From contig NZ_SNZA01000002.1 of NCBI RefSeq assembly GCF_004363305.1, forward strand, positions 434,001-498,000: a stretch of DNA of 64,000 nucleotides, read 5' to 3'. The translations under genes were made by a program, and so were the position numbers. Of the stretch, positions 34,464 through 42,053 are shown piece by piece. The notes under the pieces are model-generated. The model was given only the letters and a program-made list of their open reading frames with translations. It ran no database searches and was not told where the DNA came from. The DNA comes from Marinomonas communis. GTDB lineage: Bacteria > Pseudomonadota > Gammaproteobacteria > Pseudomonadales > Marinomonadaceae. Position 1 is the stretch's first letter; every line of letters starts with the position of its first letter.

Positions 34464-35728
34464 TTAGATCCGCTTATTAAATCCACCATCTTTGATAACT
34501 CGCTGGAAGAACTGATGACTTTGTGATGACTTGAGGTCGCATCATCCTCTGAGATACCTAGCGCTTCGAGCAACGCTGCATTCGGCTGCTCATCATTAAA
34601 CAACTGATGACATAACTGCAAGGCCAAAGCGAGTTTGCAATGGGGGCCTTCATAGTCAGGGCTTTTGCTGTAGCGTACTGCAGTGTAAATGCTTTCAGGT
34701 AGACCCCAATGCTTTAGCAGCCAAGCGCCAAGCTGTTCCTTCGTAAATCTTAAGGTCTGCATTTCAATAATATCAGAAGACAAGTGAGCATTGGCTTCAA
34801 TGTAGCGCGACAAAATGCCAAAGTGAGGGGGTAACACAACGGCGATGGCTAAATAGCCAAAGTTATGGAGTAAACCTGCCAAATATGCATGTCCTAAACG
34901 AGGACGGTCGCCACTGGGCATTTTGCGAACCAATTCTTCCATCAAGACCGCGTGAGAAACTGCACTAAACCAAAAATCTTCGTAATGTCGAGGTCCATTT
35001 TTGGGTAATTGGAAAGCACTCCCCATAGACAGGCCGAGGGCGAGGTTCATCACCATATCAAAGCCTAATACCCTAATAATGGCATCTTCGACCGATTCAA
35101 TTTCCCCGCGTACCCCATAATAAGGTGAAGAGGCCCAACTGATGACTTGTGCAGACAAAGAAGGATCCAGACTGATTACATCACATAGATCGTCTGTACC
35201 TGCATTTTCATTGGAGCATAGTTGAATGATGCGGTGCGAAGAGGCTGGCAGAGGAGGGATTTCTAAGGTTTCTTCGAGACGTTGTTGCAAACGCATGGAT
35301 TGGAATTTACCTAGTGCCGCCAGCATTTGTTGTGCATCTTGGTTCTGCTCAGACGCAGGTTTTTCAATTGACTTCAACGGTATAGCAATTTGCTCATAGC
35401 GAGTCAGTGGTCCTTCAAATCGTGAGAGAAATTCTGTGTGCGTAAAGTCTTTATACGGATGCTGCGCGCTGCTACGAAGTTCAATAACGTCGCTGTTATG
35501 TAATGAATCGTCGATAATCGTGTTGCAGGCATTAGGTTTTACGAGGGGGTCACCTTCTACATTATAATTTGCGACAGGGTCAAAACGCCGTTTTGTTAAG
35601 CGCGATAAAGCGGCCATATCCAGCATACTTTCGTATGGGAAAATAACCTGTAGCTTTCCTGTGTGGTCGGCTAAATGAACGATCCTTACCCGAGTGCGAA
35701 TCGGTTGTTCGATGGCTTGCTCAGACAC
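34460..35728 (-). CDS. HDOD-domain protein with N-terminal YbaK-like remnant
   Basis: 422 residues from GTG with GGGGA upstream. Residues about 1-110 resemble a short YbaK/ProX-type aminoacyl-tRNA deacylase-like region (FPYESMLDMAALSRLTKRRF, SDVIELRSSAQHPYKDFTHT), too degenerate to assume activity. The HDOD domain (about 150-360) contains EIPPLPASSHRIIQLCSNEN, DVISLDPSLSAQVISWASSP, IRVLGFDMVMNLALGLSMGS and AGLLHNFGYLAIAV. HDOD proteins are non-catalytic signalling relatives of HD phosphohydrolases, often linked to motility or stress control. It is the first gene of the HDOD-ubiC-ubiA unit. Confidence 0.85.
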   Translation of the reverse strand: MSEQAIEQPIRTRVRIVHLADHTGKLQVIFPYESMLDMAALSRLTKRRFDPVANYNVEGDPLVKPNACNTIIDDSLHNSDVIELRSSAQHPYKDFTHTEFLSRFEGPLTRYEQIAIPLKSIEKPASEQNQDAQQMLAALGKFQSMRLQQRLEETLEIPPLPASSHRIIQLCSNENAGTDDLCDVISLDPSLSAQVISWASSPYYGVRGEIESVEDAIIRVLGFDMVMNLALGLSMGSAFQLPKNGPRHYEDFWFSAVSHAVLMEELVRKMPSGDRPRLGHAYLAGLLHNFGYLAIAVVLPPHFGILSRYIEANAHLSSDIIEMQTLRFTKEQLGAWLLKHWGLPESIYTAVRYSKSPDYEGPHCKLALALQLCHQLFNDEQPNAALLEALGISEDDATSSHHKVISSSSELSKMVDLISGSK

Positions 35729-35785
35729 TCTACATCCCCAAGTGAATTATACTACTTCTAATATTAGGGCATGATTAACAAAATG

Positions 35786-35809
35786 AAAAAGCCCCATACG
35801 GGGCTTTTT
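35786..35809. terminator. Terminator at the end of the aap operon
   Basis: AAAAAGCCCC and GGGGCTTTTT form a 10-bp stem around ATAC, with T-runs in both directions. It lies between the ATPase gene end and the HDOD gene start, and so ends the leftward transporter operon. Confidence 0.92.
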
Positions 35810-35837
35810 AGTCGTGTTTGAGCGAAATAGCAAATGA

Positions 35838-36617
35838 TTAGTGGTTCAAAATTTGGCTCAAGAACAATTGTGTACGGTCATGTTGCGGGTTCTCAAAGAA
35901 CTCATGTGGCGTATTCGCTTCTACAATTTCTCCGGCATCCATGAATACCACACGGTCGGCAACGGTTTTCGCGAAGCCCATTTCGTGGGTTACACAGACC
36001 ATGGTCATGCCTTCATCCGCTAGCTGGATCATAACGTCCAATACTTCCTTGATCATCTCTGGATCAAGTGCAGAGGTTGGCTCATCGAACAGCATGATGC
36101 GCGGTTTCATACACAAGCCACGAGCAATCGCTACACGTTGCTGCTGACCACCAGAAAGCTGACCTGGGTACTTATTTGCTTGGTTAGCGATTTTTACACG
36201 CTCCAAGTAATGCATTGCCATGGCTTCCGCTTCTTTCTTAGGCATTTTACGAACCCAGATTGGCGCAAGTGTCAGGTTTTCAAGGATGGTCAAGTGCGGG
36301 AACAAGTTAAAGTGCTGGAACACCATGCCCACGTCTTTACGAATCGCTTCAATGTTTTTTAGGTTATCGTTCATCTCGATACCATCGACCAAAATTTGGC
36401 CCTTTTGGTGTTCTTCTAGACGGTTGATACAGCGAGTCATTGTTGATTTACCGGAACCTGATGGTCCACAGACAACGATACGCTCACCTTTTTTAACGCT
36501 GAAGTTGATGTTTTTTAGTACGTGGAATTCACCGTACCACTTGTTTACATCGCTAAATTGAATGATTGCTTCTTCGCCCGGCTCAAGTTGGGCAAGTGCC
36601 ATATTTTGTTCTGTCAT
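35838..36617 (-). CDS. aapP: General L-amino-acid ABC transporter ATPase (AapP/BztD type)
   Basis: 259 residues from the ATG at 36617, with GAGG 9 bases upstream. Polar-amino-acid importer ATPase with Walker [22 protein letters not shown]-loop [20 protein letters not shown], signature [15 protein letters not shown], Walker [16 protein letters not shown] and switch histidine [14 protein letters not shown]. It energises the AapQM permease. It is the last gene of the operon, encoded 24 bases after the second permease gene. Substrate range (broad L-amino acids, perhaps glutamate/aspartate) is inferred from the family. Confidence 0.92.
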   Translation of the reverse strand: MTEQNMALAQLEPGEEAIIQFSDVNKWYGEFHVLKNINFSVKKGERIVVCGPSGSGKSTMTRCINRLEEHQKGQILVDGIEMNDNLKNIEAIRKDVGMVFQHFNLFPHLTILENLTLAPIWVRKMPKKEAEAMAMHYLERVKIANQANKYPGQLSGGQQQRVAIARGLCMKPRIMLFDEPTSALDPEMIKEVLDVMIQLADEGMTMVCVTHEMGFAKTVADRVVFMDAGEIVEANTPHEFFENPQHDRTQLFLSQILNH

Positions 36618-36641
36618 GTGTAAAGGCCTCAAATTCTCTTA

Positions 36642-37742
36642 TTAATTCCGCTTGTGTCCGGTATCTAACTTACGCTCAACCGCCATAGAGTAGCGGGACA
36701 TACCGAAGCAGATAGCCCAATATACAAAGCCTGCGAAGGCATAACCTTCAGTCGTCGTTCCTAGCCAGTTGGCATCGTGGTTTGCCATCTGGATGATGCC
36801 TAAGAAGTCGAACATACCCACGATGTAAACCAGCGTGGTGTCTTTAAATAGACCGATGAAAGTGTTCACAATACCTGGGATAACCAGTTTCAATGCTTGT
36901 GGCAAAATTACCAGAATCATTGATTGCCAGTAGGTAAGTCCCATGGCATCAGCGGCCTCATACTGACCTTTCGGAATGGCCTGTAGGCCACCACGAATTA
37001 CCTCAGCCATGTAGGCTGCAGAGAACAAGGTAATACCGATTAGAACACGTAGAAGCTTGTTAAAGTTCATGCCGTCTGGCAGGAACAATGGAATCATCAC
37101 CGACGCCATGAACAAGATTGTGATCAAAGGTACGGCACGAATGGTCTCGATAAAGATGACACAAACAGATTTCGCTACTGGCATTTTAGACTGGCGACCT
37201 AGCGCCAAAATAATACCCAGTGGGAAAGATGCTACGATACCGATGATACCCAGCAGCATGGTCAAGAATAGACCACCCCAAAGCGACGTTTCTACCACTT
37301 CTAAGCCCAGCACACCGCCAGCGAATAAGAAGTAGGCGATGATCGGGTAGACCACGATGATGGCAATCGACAGCAATAGCTTATTGATCGCTTTGATGGC
37401 AAACATGCCCACCAGAACCACCAGCAAAATCGCTGCTACATTGACACGCCAATATTCCGTCGCTGGGTACAGTCCGTACATGAACTGATCGAAACGAACC
37501 CTAATGAACGCCCAACAAGCGCCACCAGCAGTACAAGCGGCTTTTGATGTGCCTTCCCATGTTGCGTCAAAGACCGCCCACTCTAGAGCAGGAGGGATTA
37601 ACAAATAAAGAATGTAAAAGCTGAAGAACGTTAAAAAGATGTTCAGCGGTGAAGAGAAAAAGTTTTTACGAACCCAAGCGACCGGACCGACAGCATTACT
37701 CGGTGGTGGTAGGCTAGGAGAAGGTTTAAATTCAATCGCCAT
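36642..37742 (-). CDS. aapM: General L-amino-acid ABC transporter permease (AapM type)
   Basis: 366 residues from the ATG at 37742, which has AAGGGGG 5 bases upstream; a TTG seven codons earlier overlaps the preceding gene. It has about eight hydrophobic segments with the HisM/AapM core VVETSLWGGLFLTMLLGIIG, FIETIRAVPLITILFMASVM, LFSAAYMAEVIRGGLQAIPK and the EAA-type loop GQYEAADAMGLTYWQSMILV. A cysteine-containing extracytoplasmic loop (SKAACTAGGACWAFIRVRFD) at about residues 65-85 is typical of AapM. It pairs with AapQ. Confidence 0.92.
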   Translation of the reverse strand: MAIEFKPSPSLPPPSNAVGPVAWVRKNFFSSPLNIFLTFFSFYILYLLIPPALEWAVFDATWEGTSKAACTAGGACWAFIRVRFDQFMYGLYPATEYWRVNVAAILLVVLVGMFAIKAINKLLLSIAIIVVYPIIAYFLFAGGVLGLEVVETSLWGGLFLTMLLGIIGIVASFPLGIILALGRQSKMPVAKSVCVIFIETIRAVPLITILFMASVMIPLFLPDGMNFNKLLRVLIGITLFSAAYMAEVIRGGLQAIPKGQYEAADAMGLTYWQSMILVILPQALKLVIPGIVNTFIGLFKDTTLVYIVGMFDFLGIIQMANHDANWLGTTTEGYAFAGFVYWAICFGMSRYSMAVERKLDTGHKRN

Positions 37743-37752
37743 GTGTGCCCCC

Positions 37753-38925
37753 TTATCGCTCAATTAATGACATTTTCTTGTTGTACCAGTTCATAAAGAC
37801 TGAAATGGACAAACTTAAAGAACCGTAAACCAACATACATAAACCGATGGTCTCAATAGCCTGACCAGTTTGGTTCAATGTGGTACCCATAACAACGGCT
37901 ACTAGCTCTGGGTAGGCAATGGCTGCACCCAAAGAAGAGTTCTTTGCAAGGTTCAAGTATTGGCTTGTTAGTGGTGGAATGATAACGCGTAGTGCCTGCG
38001 GCAATACGATCAAGCGCTGTGTCAAACCGTCAGGTAAGCCCAATGAGCGCGATGCTTCCGTCTGTCCCCAGTTCACAGACAAAATACCTGCACGTACGAT
38101 TTCAGCAATGAACGCGCCTGTGTACGTAGACAATGCGACTAGCACAGCAACAAACTCAGGTACCAGTACCATACCGCCTGTTACGTTAAATCGGCTCTTA
38201 GTTGGGGCATCAAATTCTACTGGAGAGCCTGCAAGGAAGTAGAACACAACCGTGCCAACAATAATGATCGCCAAAGATGTCCAGTAGGCAGGGAACCAAA
38301 CGCCGGTTTGCTTTTGGCGTTTTTTAGCCCAAACGACTAGGGCAATGGCTGCCATGACACACGCTAGGAAGCCAAAGATGACGACACCAAATCCGTCTTG
38401 TGCAATCGGCTCCGGTGAGTAAATACCACGTTTGTTTAGGAAGAAATCACCAAAAATTATGCTATCGCGTGGATGTGGCAAAGTTGCGAGTACGGCAAAG
38501 TACCAGAAGAACATTTGTAACAGTAATGGGATGTTACGCAATGTTTCGATATAAACCGTCGCTAAACGCGCGACCAGCCAGTTTTGTGATAAACGTGCCA
38601 GACCCATGACCACACCGATCACAGTAGCCAAGATAATCCCCATTAAGGAAATCAAAATGGTATTGATCAATGCGACTAAAAAGGCACGGCCGTATGAATT
38701 GGCCTCAGTGTATTCAATAAGGTGGATCAGGATTGGGAAGCCAGCTGGTTCGTTTAAAAAGGCGAAACCAGTCGAGATCCCTTGATTTTCAAGGTTCGCT
38801 TGAAGGTTATGGAATAAGTAATAACCCACAGCGACCACAGCAATTAGGAGCACAGCTTGAAACAGCATGGCGCGGTTGCCAGCATCGTTCAAGAAGCTCG
38901 TATTCGTCGTTGTTTTTTCGCTCAT
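37753..38925 (-). CDS. aapQ: General L-amino-acid ABC transporter permease (AapQ type)
   Basis: A 390-residue permease with about eight membrane segments. Core motifs are FLVALINTILISLMGIILAT, YIETLRNIPLLLQMFFWYF, ALSTYTGAFIAEIVRAGILS and the EAA loop GQTEASRSLGLPDGLTQRLI. The long insertion between helices (about 140-260) is usual in AapQ/BztB. Its end overlaps the upstream alternative frame of aapM by a few bases, so the two are tightly coupled. It is separated from the binding-protein gene by a stable stem-loop. Confidence 0.92.
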   Translation of the reverse strand: MSEKTTTNTSFLNDAGNRAMLFQAVLLIAVVAVGYYLFHNLQANLENQGISTGFAFLNEPAGFPILIHLIEYTEANSYGRAFLVALINTILISLMGIILATVIGVVMGLARLSQNWLVARLATVYIETLRNIPLLLQMFFWYFAVLATLPHPRDSIIFGDFFLNKRGIYSPEPIAQDGFGVVIFGFLACVMAAIALVVWAKKRQKQTGVWFPAYWTSLAIIIVGTVVFYFLAGSPVEFDAPTKSRFNVTGGMVLVPEFVAVLVALSTYTGAFIAEIVRAGILSVNWGQTEASRSLGLPDGLTQRLIVLPQALRVIIPPLTSQYLNLAKNSSLGAAIAYPELVAVVMGTTLNQTGQAIETIGLCMLVYGSLSLSISVFMNWYNKKMSLIER

Positions 38926-38974
38926 CTTGGTTCAGGCAATGAAATGCTCGTCAGATGTAAAATCGGAAGGGGGT

Positions 38975-38998
38975 ACCCAGCGGCATCTGCCGCTGGGT
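38975..38998 (-). other. Intercistronic stem-loop between aapJ and aapQ
   Basis: ACCCAGCGGCA and TGCCGCTGGGT form an 11-bp GC-rich stem. No T-run follows on the minus strand. Between a binding-protein gene and its permease gene such stems usually shield the upstream mRNA from 3' exonucleases, giving excess binding protein. Confidence 0.68.
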
Positions 38999-39030
38999 TT
39001 AATCCCTGGTAGGTAAGGGATGGATACGTA

Positions 39031-40053
39031 TTAACGTACTGGTGGCGCGTATAGAACGCCGCCTTCAGTCCATAGGTTGTTTACGCCACGTGGTAGACCT
39101 ACAGGAGTGTTAGGACCAACGTTACGCTCGAACACTTCACCGTAGTTACCTACTTCAGCGATGATGTTGTAAGCCCAGTCAGCGTTTAGACCTAGTGCTT
39201 CACCCATGTTACCTTCAGCGCCTAGTAGACGACGGATACCTGGGTCAGTTGACTCAGACTTGATCTTAGCAACGTTCTTAGAAGAGATGCCCATTTCTTC
39301 AGCGTTAATCTGAACGAATAGCGCCCAAGTAACGATGTCTTTCCACTGGTTGTCGCCGTGACGAACAACAGGGCCTAGAGGCTCTTTAGAAATTGTTTCA
39401 GGTAGGATTACGTGTGCAGCAGGATCAGACAGCTTAGAACGGTGAGCTGCTAGACCTGATTTATCAGTAGTGAATACGTCACAACGACCAGATGCGTAAG
39501 CAGCAAGTGCTTCGTCCGCTTTCTGTACAATTACTGGAACGTATGAAAGCTGGTGCTTACGGAAGAAGTCAGCCATGTTCAATTCAGTTGTTGTACCTTG
39601 CTCAGTACAAACCGTTGCACCGTCAAGTTCCATTGCAGAAGATACACCTAGATCTTTACGCACCATGAAACCTTGGCCGTCGTAGAAGTTTGTCGTAGTG
39701 AAGTCTAAACCTAGAGACGTATCACGAGTATAAGTCCAAGTCGTGTTACGAGATAAAACATCGATTTCGCCTGATTGTAGAGCTGTGAAACGCTCTTTCG
39801 CAGAAAGTGGTGTGAATTTTACTTTTTGCGCATCGCCAAAAATTGCTGCTGCGGTTGCACGACATGCATCTACGTCGATACCTGTCCAGTTACCTGCATC
39901 ATCAGCGTTTGAAAATCCTGGAACACCCTGACTCACGCCACACTGAACAAAGCCTTTTGCTTTTACATCGTCCAATGTTGCTGCTGCAGCACCGGTACTG
40001 ATCGTTGCCGCTACTGCTGCGGTGGTTAGAATTTTACCAACGTTCGATTTCAT
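39031..40053 (-). CDS. aapJ: General L-amino-acid binding protein (AapJ/BztA type)
   Basis: 340 residues with signal peptide MKSNVGKILTTAAVAATIST ending at GAAAA. Typical AapJ segments are VKAKGFVQCGVSQGVPGFSN, DVDACRATAAAIFGDAQKVK, LSRNTTWTYTRDTSLGLDF and the C-terminal VGNYGEVFERNVGPNTPVGL. Two cysteines (QCG and DACRA) flank the first lobe as in BztA. It binds amino acids in the periplasm for AapQMP. Strong codon bias suggests high expression. It is transcribed divergently from lrp across a 561-base AT-rich region. Confidence 0.94.
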   Translation of the reverse strand: MKSNVGKILTTAAVAATISTGAAAATLDDVKAKGFVQCGVSQGVPGFSNADDAGNWTGIDVDACRATAAAIFGDAQKVKFTPLSAKERFTALQSGEIDVLSRNTTWTYTRDTSLGLDFTTTNFYDGQGFMVRKDLGVSSAMELDGATVCTEQGTTTELNMADFFRKHQLSYVPVIVQKADEALAAYASGRCDVFTTDKSGLAAHRSKLSDPAAHVILPETISKEPLGPVVRHGDNQWKDIVTWALFVQINAEEMGISSKNVAKIKSESTDPGIRRLLGAEGNMGEALGLNADWAYNIIAEVGNYGEVFERNVGPNTPVGLPRGVNNLWTEGGVLYAPPVR

Positions 40054-40092
40054 GATTTTGCCTCCAGGCGTTACGTTACTAGTTGTTATGTT

Positions 40093-40108
40093 TGCAAAGT
40101 TGAATCCA
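40093..40108 (-). promoter_or_regulatory. Possible sigma-54 promoter of the aap operon
   Basis: On the minus strand TGGATTCAACTTTGCA keeps the GG-N10-GC spacing and the TTGCA -12 element of sigma-54 promoters; the -24 element is TGGATT rather than TGGCAC. It lies 40-55 bases before aapJ. A nitrogen-controlled sigma-54 promoter would suit an amino-acid importer, but the match is partial. Confidence 0.35.
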
Positions 40109-40364
40109 CTGAAGATTCGTTTAATTCACTTTCAATTAACTTTAAAGCAATTAGCTTGCCAACATTTTTAATTGTTTTTGTTGTTTCTCTAGTCTAGTGC
40201 AATCTTCTGAATTAGCACGGAACTACCCTATGGAATTACTGTTTGCCCCCTTTCGTCAAGCTGAAATCACTGGTTTTGTGCGAATTTTTTCCTTTTTTGG
40301 GGTGCTTTAATAACTATAGAGCAATATCTTTCTTTATTCTGATAGTTTTTTGTTATTTTGTGTT

Positions 40365-40499
40365 GATTTGGTGCGTGAAATTATTTTTACGCACTCGAAT
40401 AATGCAAAAATCAACCAGTTTCTGATGGATAAACATACAAAATAGCGTAAATAGATATTTTATGGTGCTATTTGATGCTTTTTGTTTGGATTTGGTGCG
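40365..40499. repeat. Direct repeat GATTTGGTGCG and associated GTGCG motifs between aapJ and lrp
   Basis: GATTTGGTGCG occurs at 40365-40375 and 40489-40499. A third TTTTGTGCGAA is at about 40273-40283, and the first copy continues into an inverted repeat GTGCGT/ACGCAC (40371-40392). These may be regulator-binding sites in the 561-base intergenic region. The rest of that region (40054-40614) is AT-rich without a gene. Confidence 0.4.
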
Positions 40500-40555
40500 A
40501 CGTTTTTATCTTGGCTGACCAAATGGTTCAGTTTAGCTTATTTTTCCTAAGGTAT

Positions 40556-40583
40556 TTGCCACGTGATAGAATCGCGCTAAATT
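40556..40583 (+). promoter_or_regulatory. Possible sigma-70 promoter of lrp
   Basis: TTGCCA (40556-40561), a 16-base spacer and TAAATT (40578-40583) lie about 30 bases before the lrp start codon. Both hexamers are imperfect. Confidence 0.35.
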
Positions 40584-40614
40584 AGTAGTCAGTTATCTTC
40601 GGAGAGTCGTATAA

Positions 40615-41091
40615 ATGGAAACGTCTGCAAAGCCTTTAGACAGATTGGATAAGAAGATCCTGCGTGAGCTTCAAATAAACGGACGTTTGTCGAATGTAGA
40701 ACTTGCTAGCCGCGTTGGTTTGAGTGCCACACCGTGTTTAGAGCGTGTGCGCCGTCTAGAGCGCAATGGTTACATCACTGGCTACTGTGCGTTGGTGGAT
40801 CCTCGCAAAGTTGATGCTGGCTTGCTGGTATTCGTAGAGATCCGTCTAAAAGCCACCTCACCTGAGGGTTTCAACGAGTTCAAGGAAGCCGTCGCTGAGA
40901 TTCCAGAAGTGCTCGAGTGTCACTTGATCGCCGGTGATTTTGAGTACTTACTCAAAGCTCGTGTATCGAATATGGATGCATACCGTCACTTATTGGGTGA
41001 AACACTTCTAACCCTGCCACATGTTCGCGAGTCGCGTACCTATGTAGCGATGGAGGAAGTTAAGAACACAACGGTTGTGAAAATCCCATAA
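40615..41091 (+). CDS. lrp: Leucine-responsive regulatory protein (Lrp/AsnC family)
   Basis: A 158-residue regulator very like E. coli Lrp across its length: LDRLDKKILRELQINGRLSN, VELASRVGLSATPCLERVRR (helix-turn-helix, about residues 27-47), ECHLIAGDFEYLLKARVSNM and LGETLLTLPHVRESRTYVAM in the RAM ligand domain. It likely forms octamers and senses leucine or other amino acids. Its divergent position from the aap operon suggests it controls amino-acid uptake. A BkdR-type local regulator is the alternative. A GGAGAG site lies 8 bases before the ATG. Confidence 0.88.
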   Translation: METSAKPLDRLDKKILRELQINGRLSNVELASRVGLSATPCLERVRRLERNGYITGYCALVDPRKVDAGLLVFVEIRLKATSPEGFNEFKEAVAEIPEVLECHLIAGDFEYLLKARVSNMDAYRHLLGETLLTLPHVRESRTYVAMEEVKNTTVVKIP

Positions 41092-41128
41092 ACTGCCTAG
41101 CAAGCCCCATCGCAACCTCAAGTAGGAT

Positions 41129-41180
41129 CTAAACCACGCTTATCCCAAATGCCTTAGTAGTACAAAGAAGCGTGGTTTAG
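41129..41180. repeat. 13-bp perfect inverted repeat in the lrp/HhH convergent region
   Basis: CTAAACCACGCTT (41129-41141) and AAGCGTGGTTTAG (41168-41180) form a perfect 13-bp stem with a 26-base loop between two convergent genes. No T-tract follows. It may limit read-through in both directions. Confidence 0.65.
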
Positions 41181-41201
41181 CCGTAGTAGGTCAGAAGCGA
41201 T

Positions 41202-41942
41202 CTAGTTGAGCTTTAACGCTTCGCTTAACTTTTTTAACAGTTTTGGCCCCATCCCTTTAAGTTTTAATAAGCTGTCCCAGGTTTTGTGTGGGCGTTTATC
41301 AACAATTTCTTTTGCCAGCTTCTTAGGCATCCCTTTAACACTGGACAGCTCTTCAAGACTGCTTTTGTTAATGCTCGCTAACGTTTTCTTTGGCTTATCT
41401 TTTACTTTACTTGGCTTTATTTGTTTCGGCTTCTTGGCAGTAGGTTGCGTATCACTTCTGGCCTCAATTGGGGTTGGTTCCATAACATCAAGCAGATTTT
41501 CTGATGGCGCGAAGTCTGCCACGATGACATTGTTACTTGGTGATGTGATGGGCTTTTCAGGTTGTCGATCGACCCAGTAGCTCTGGTCGAAAAGCTGACG
41601 TGCCTGTAAAGCAAATTGATGGCCATCCCACTCTCGCAGCTCTAGAGCCAGTGTCCATGAACCTTCATTAGGTTGATGGAATACCAAGTCATAAACACAG
41701 TGTTCGAGAAAGTGTTGTCCGGTAATTTGACCTATGGTGGTACTGGCGAGAACCGTCTCTCGACCGTCATCCGAGTATCCGTGCAGTTCAATGGACAAGG
41801 TACCACTTACATTATCCAGTGCTCGCTGGTTGTTGATCTGACCAATGTTGATGATGATGCGGTCTTGTTCGATACGGTAACCGAAGTCGCCGCTAAGCGT
41901 CAGTTCTTTTGCTGGTGCGATGGATGAGGCTAAAGCAGACAC
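41202..41942 (-). CDS. Helix-hairpin-helix protein with beta-rich N-terminal domain
   Basis: 246 residues from GTG with AGGGGG 8 bases upstream. Residues about 15-115 are beta-rich (RIIINIGQINNQRALDNVSG, WTLALELREWDGHQFALQAR), followed by a lysine/proline-rich linker (PKQIKPSKVKDKPKKTLASI). The C-terminal 60 residues hold two helix-hairpin-helix motifs of the ComEA type (NKSSLEELSSVKGMPKKLAK; WDSLLKLKGMGPKLLKKLSE), which bind DNA or RNA backbones non-specifically. There is no signal peptide, so it is cytoplasmic. I do not recognise the N-terminal domain. It follows recG on the same strand at 111 bases, but nothing else links their functions. Confidence 0.7.
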   Translation of the reverse strand: MSALASSIAPAKELTLSGDFGYRIEQDRIIINIGQINNQRALDNVSGTLSIELHGYSDDGRETVLASTTIGQITGQHFLEHCVYDLVFHQPNEGSWTLALELREWDGHQFALQARQLFDQSYWVDRQPEKPITSPSNNVIVADFAPSENLLDVMEPTPIEARSDTQPTAKKPKQIKPSKVKDKPKKTLASINKSSLEELSSVKGMPKKLAKEIVDKRPHKTWDSLLKLKGMGPKLLKKLSEALKLN

Positions 41943-42053
41943 GTTGATTTCCCCCTATGATTCCTTTGCAAGGCTGCAGTAATAGAGCGTATATTCGGAT
42001 CAATATATGACAAGATGGTTAAAAATCAACCGATATTTGTGGTGCTTTTGCGT

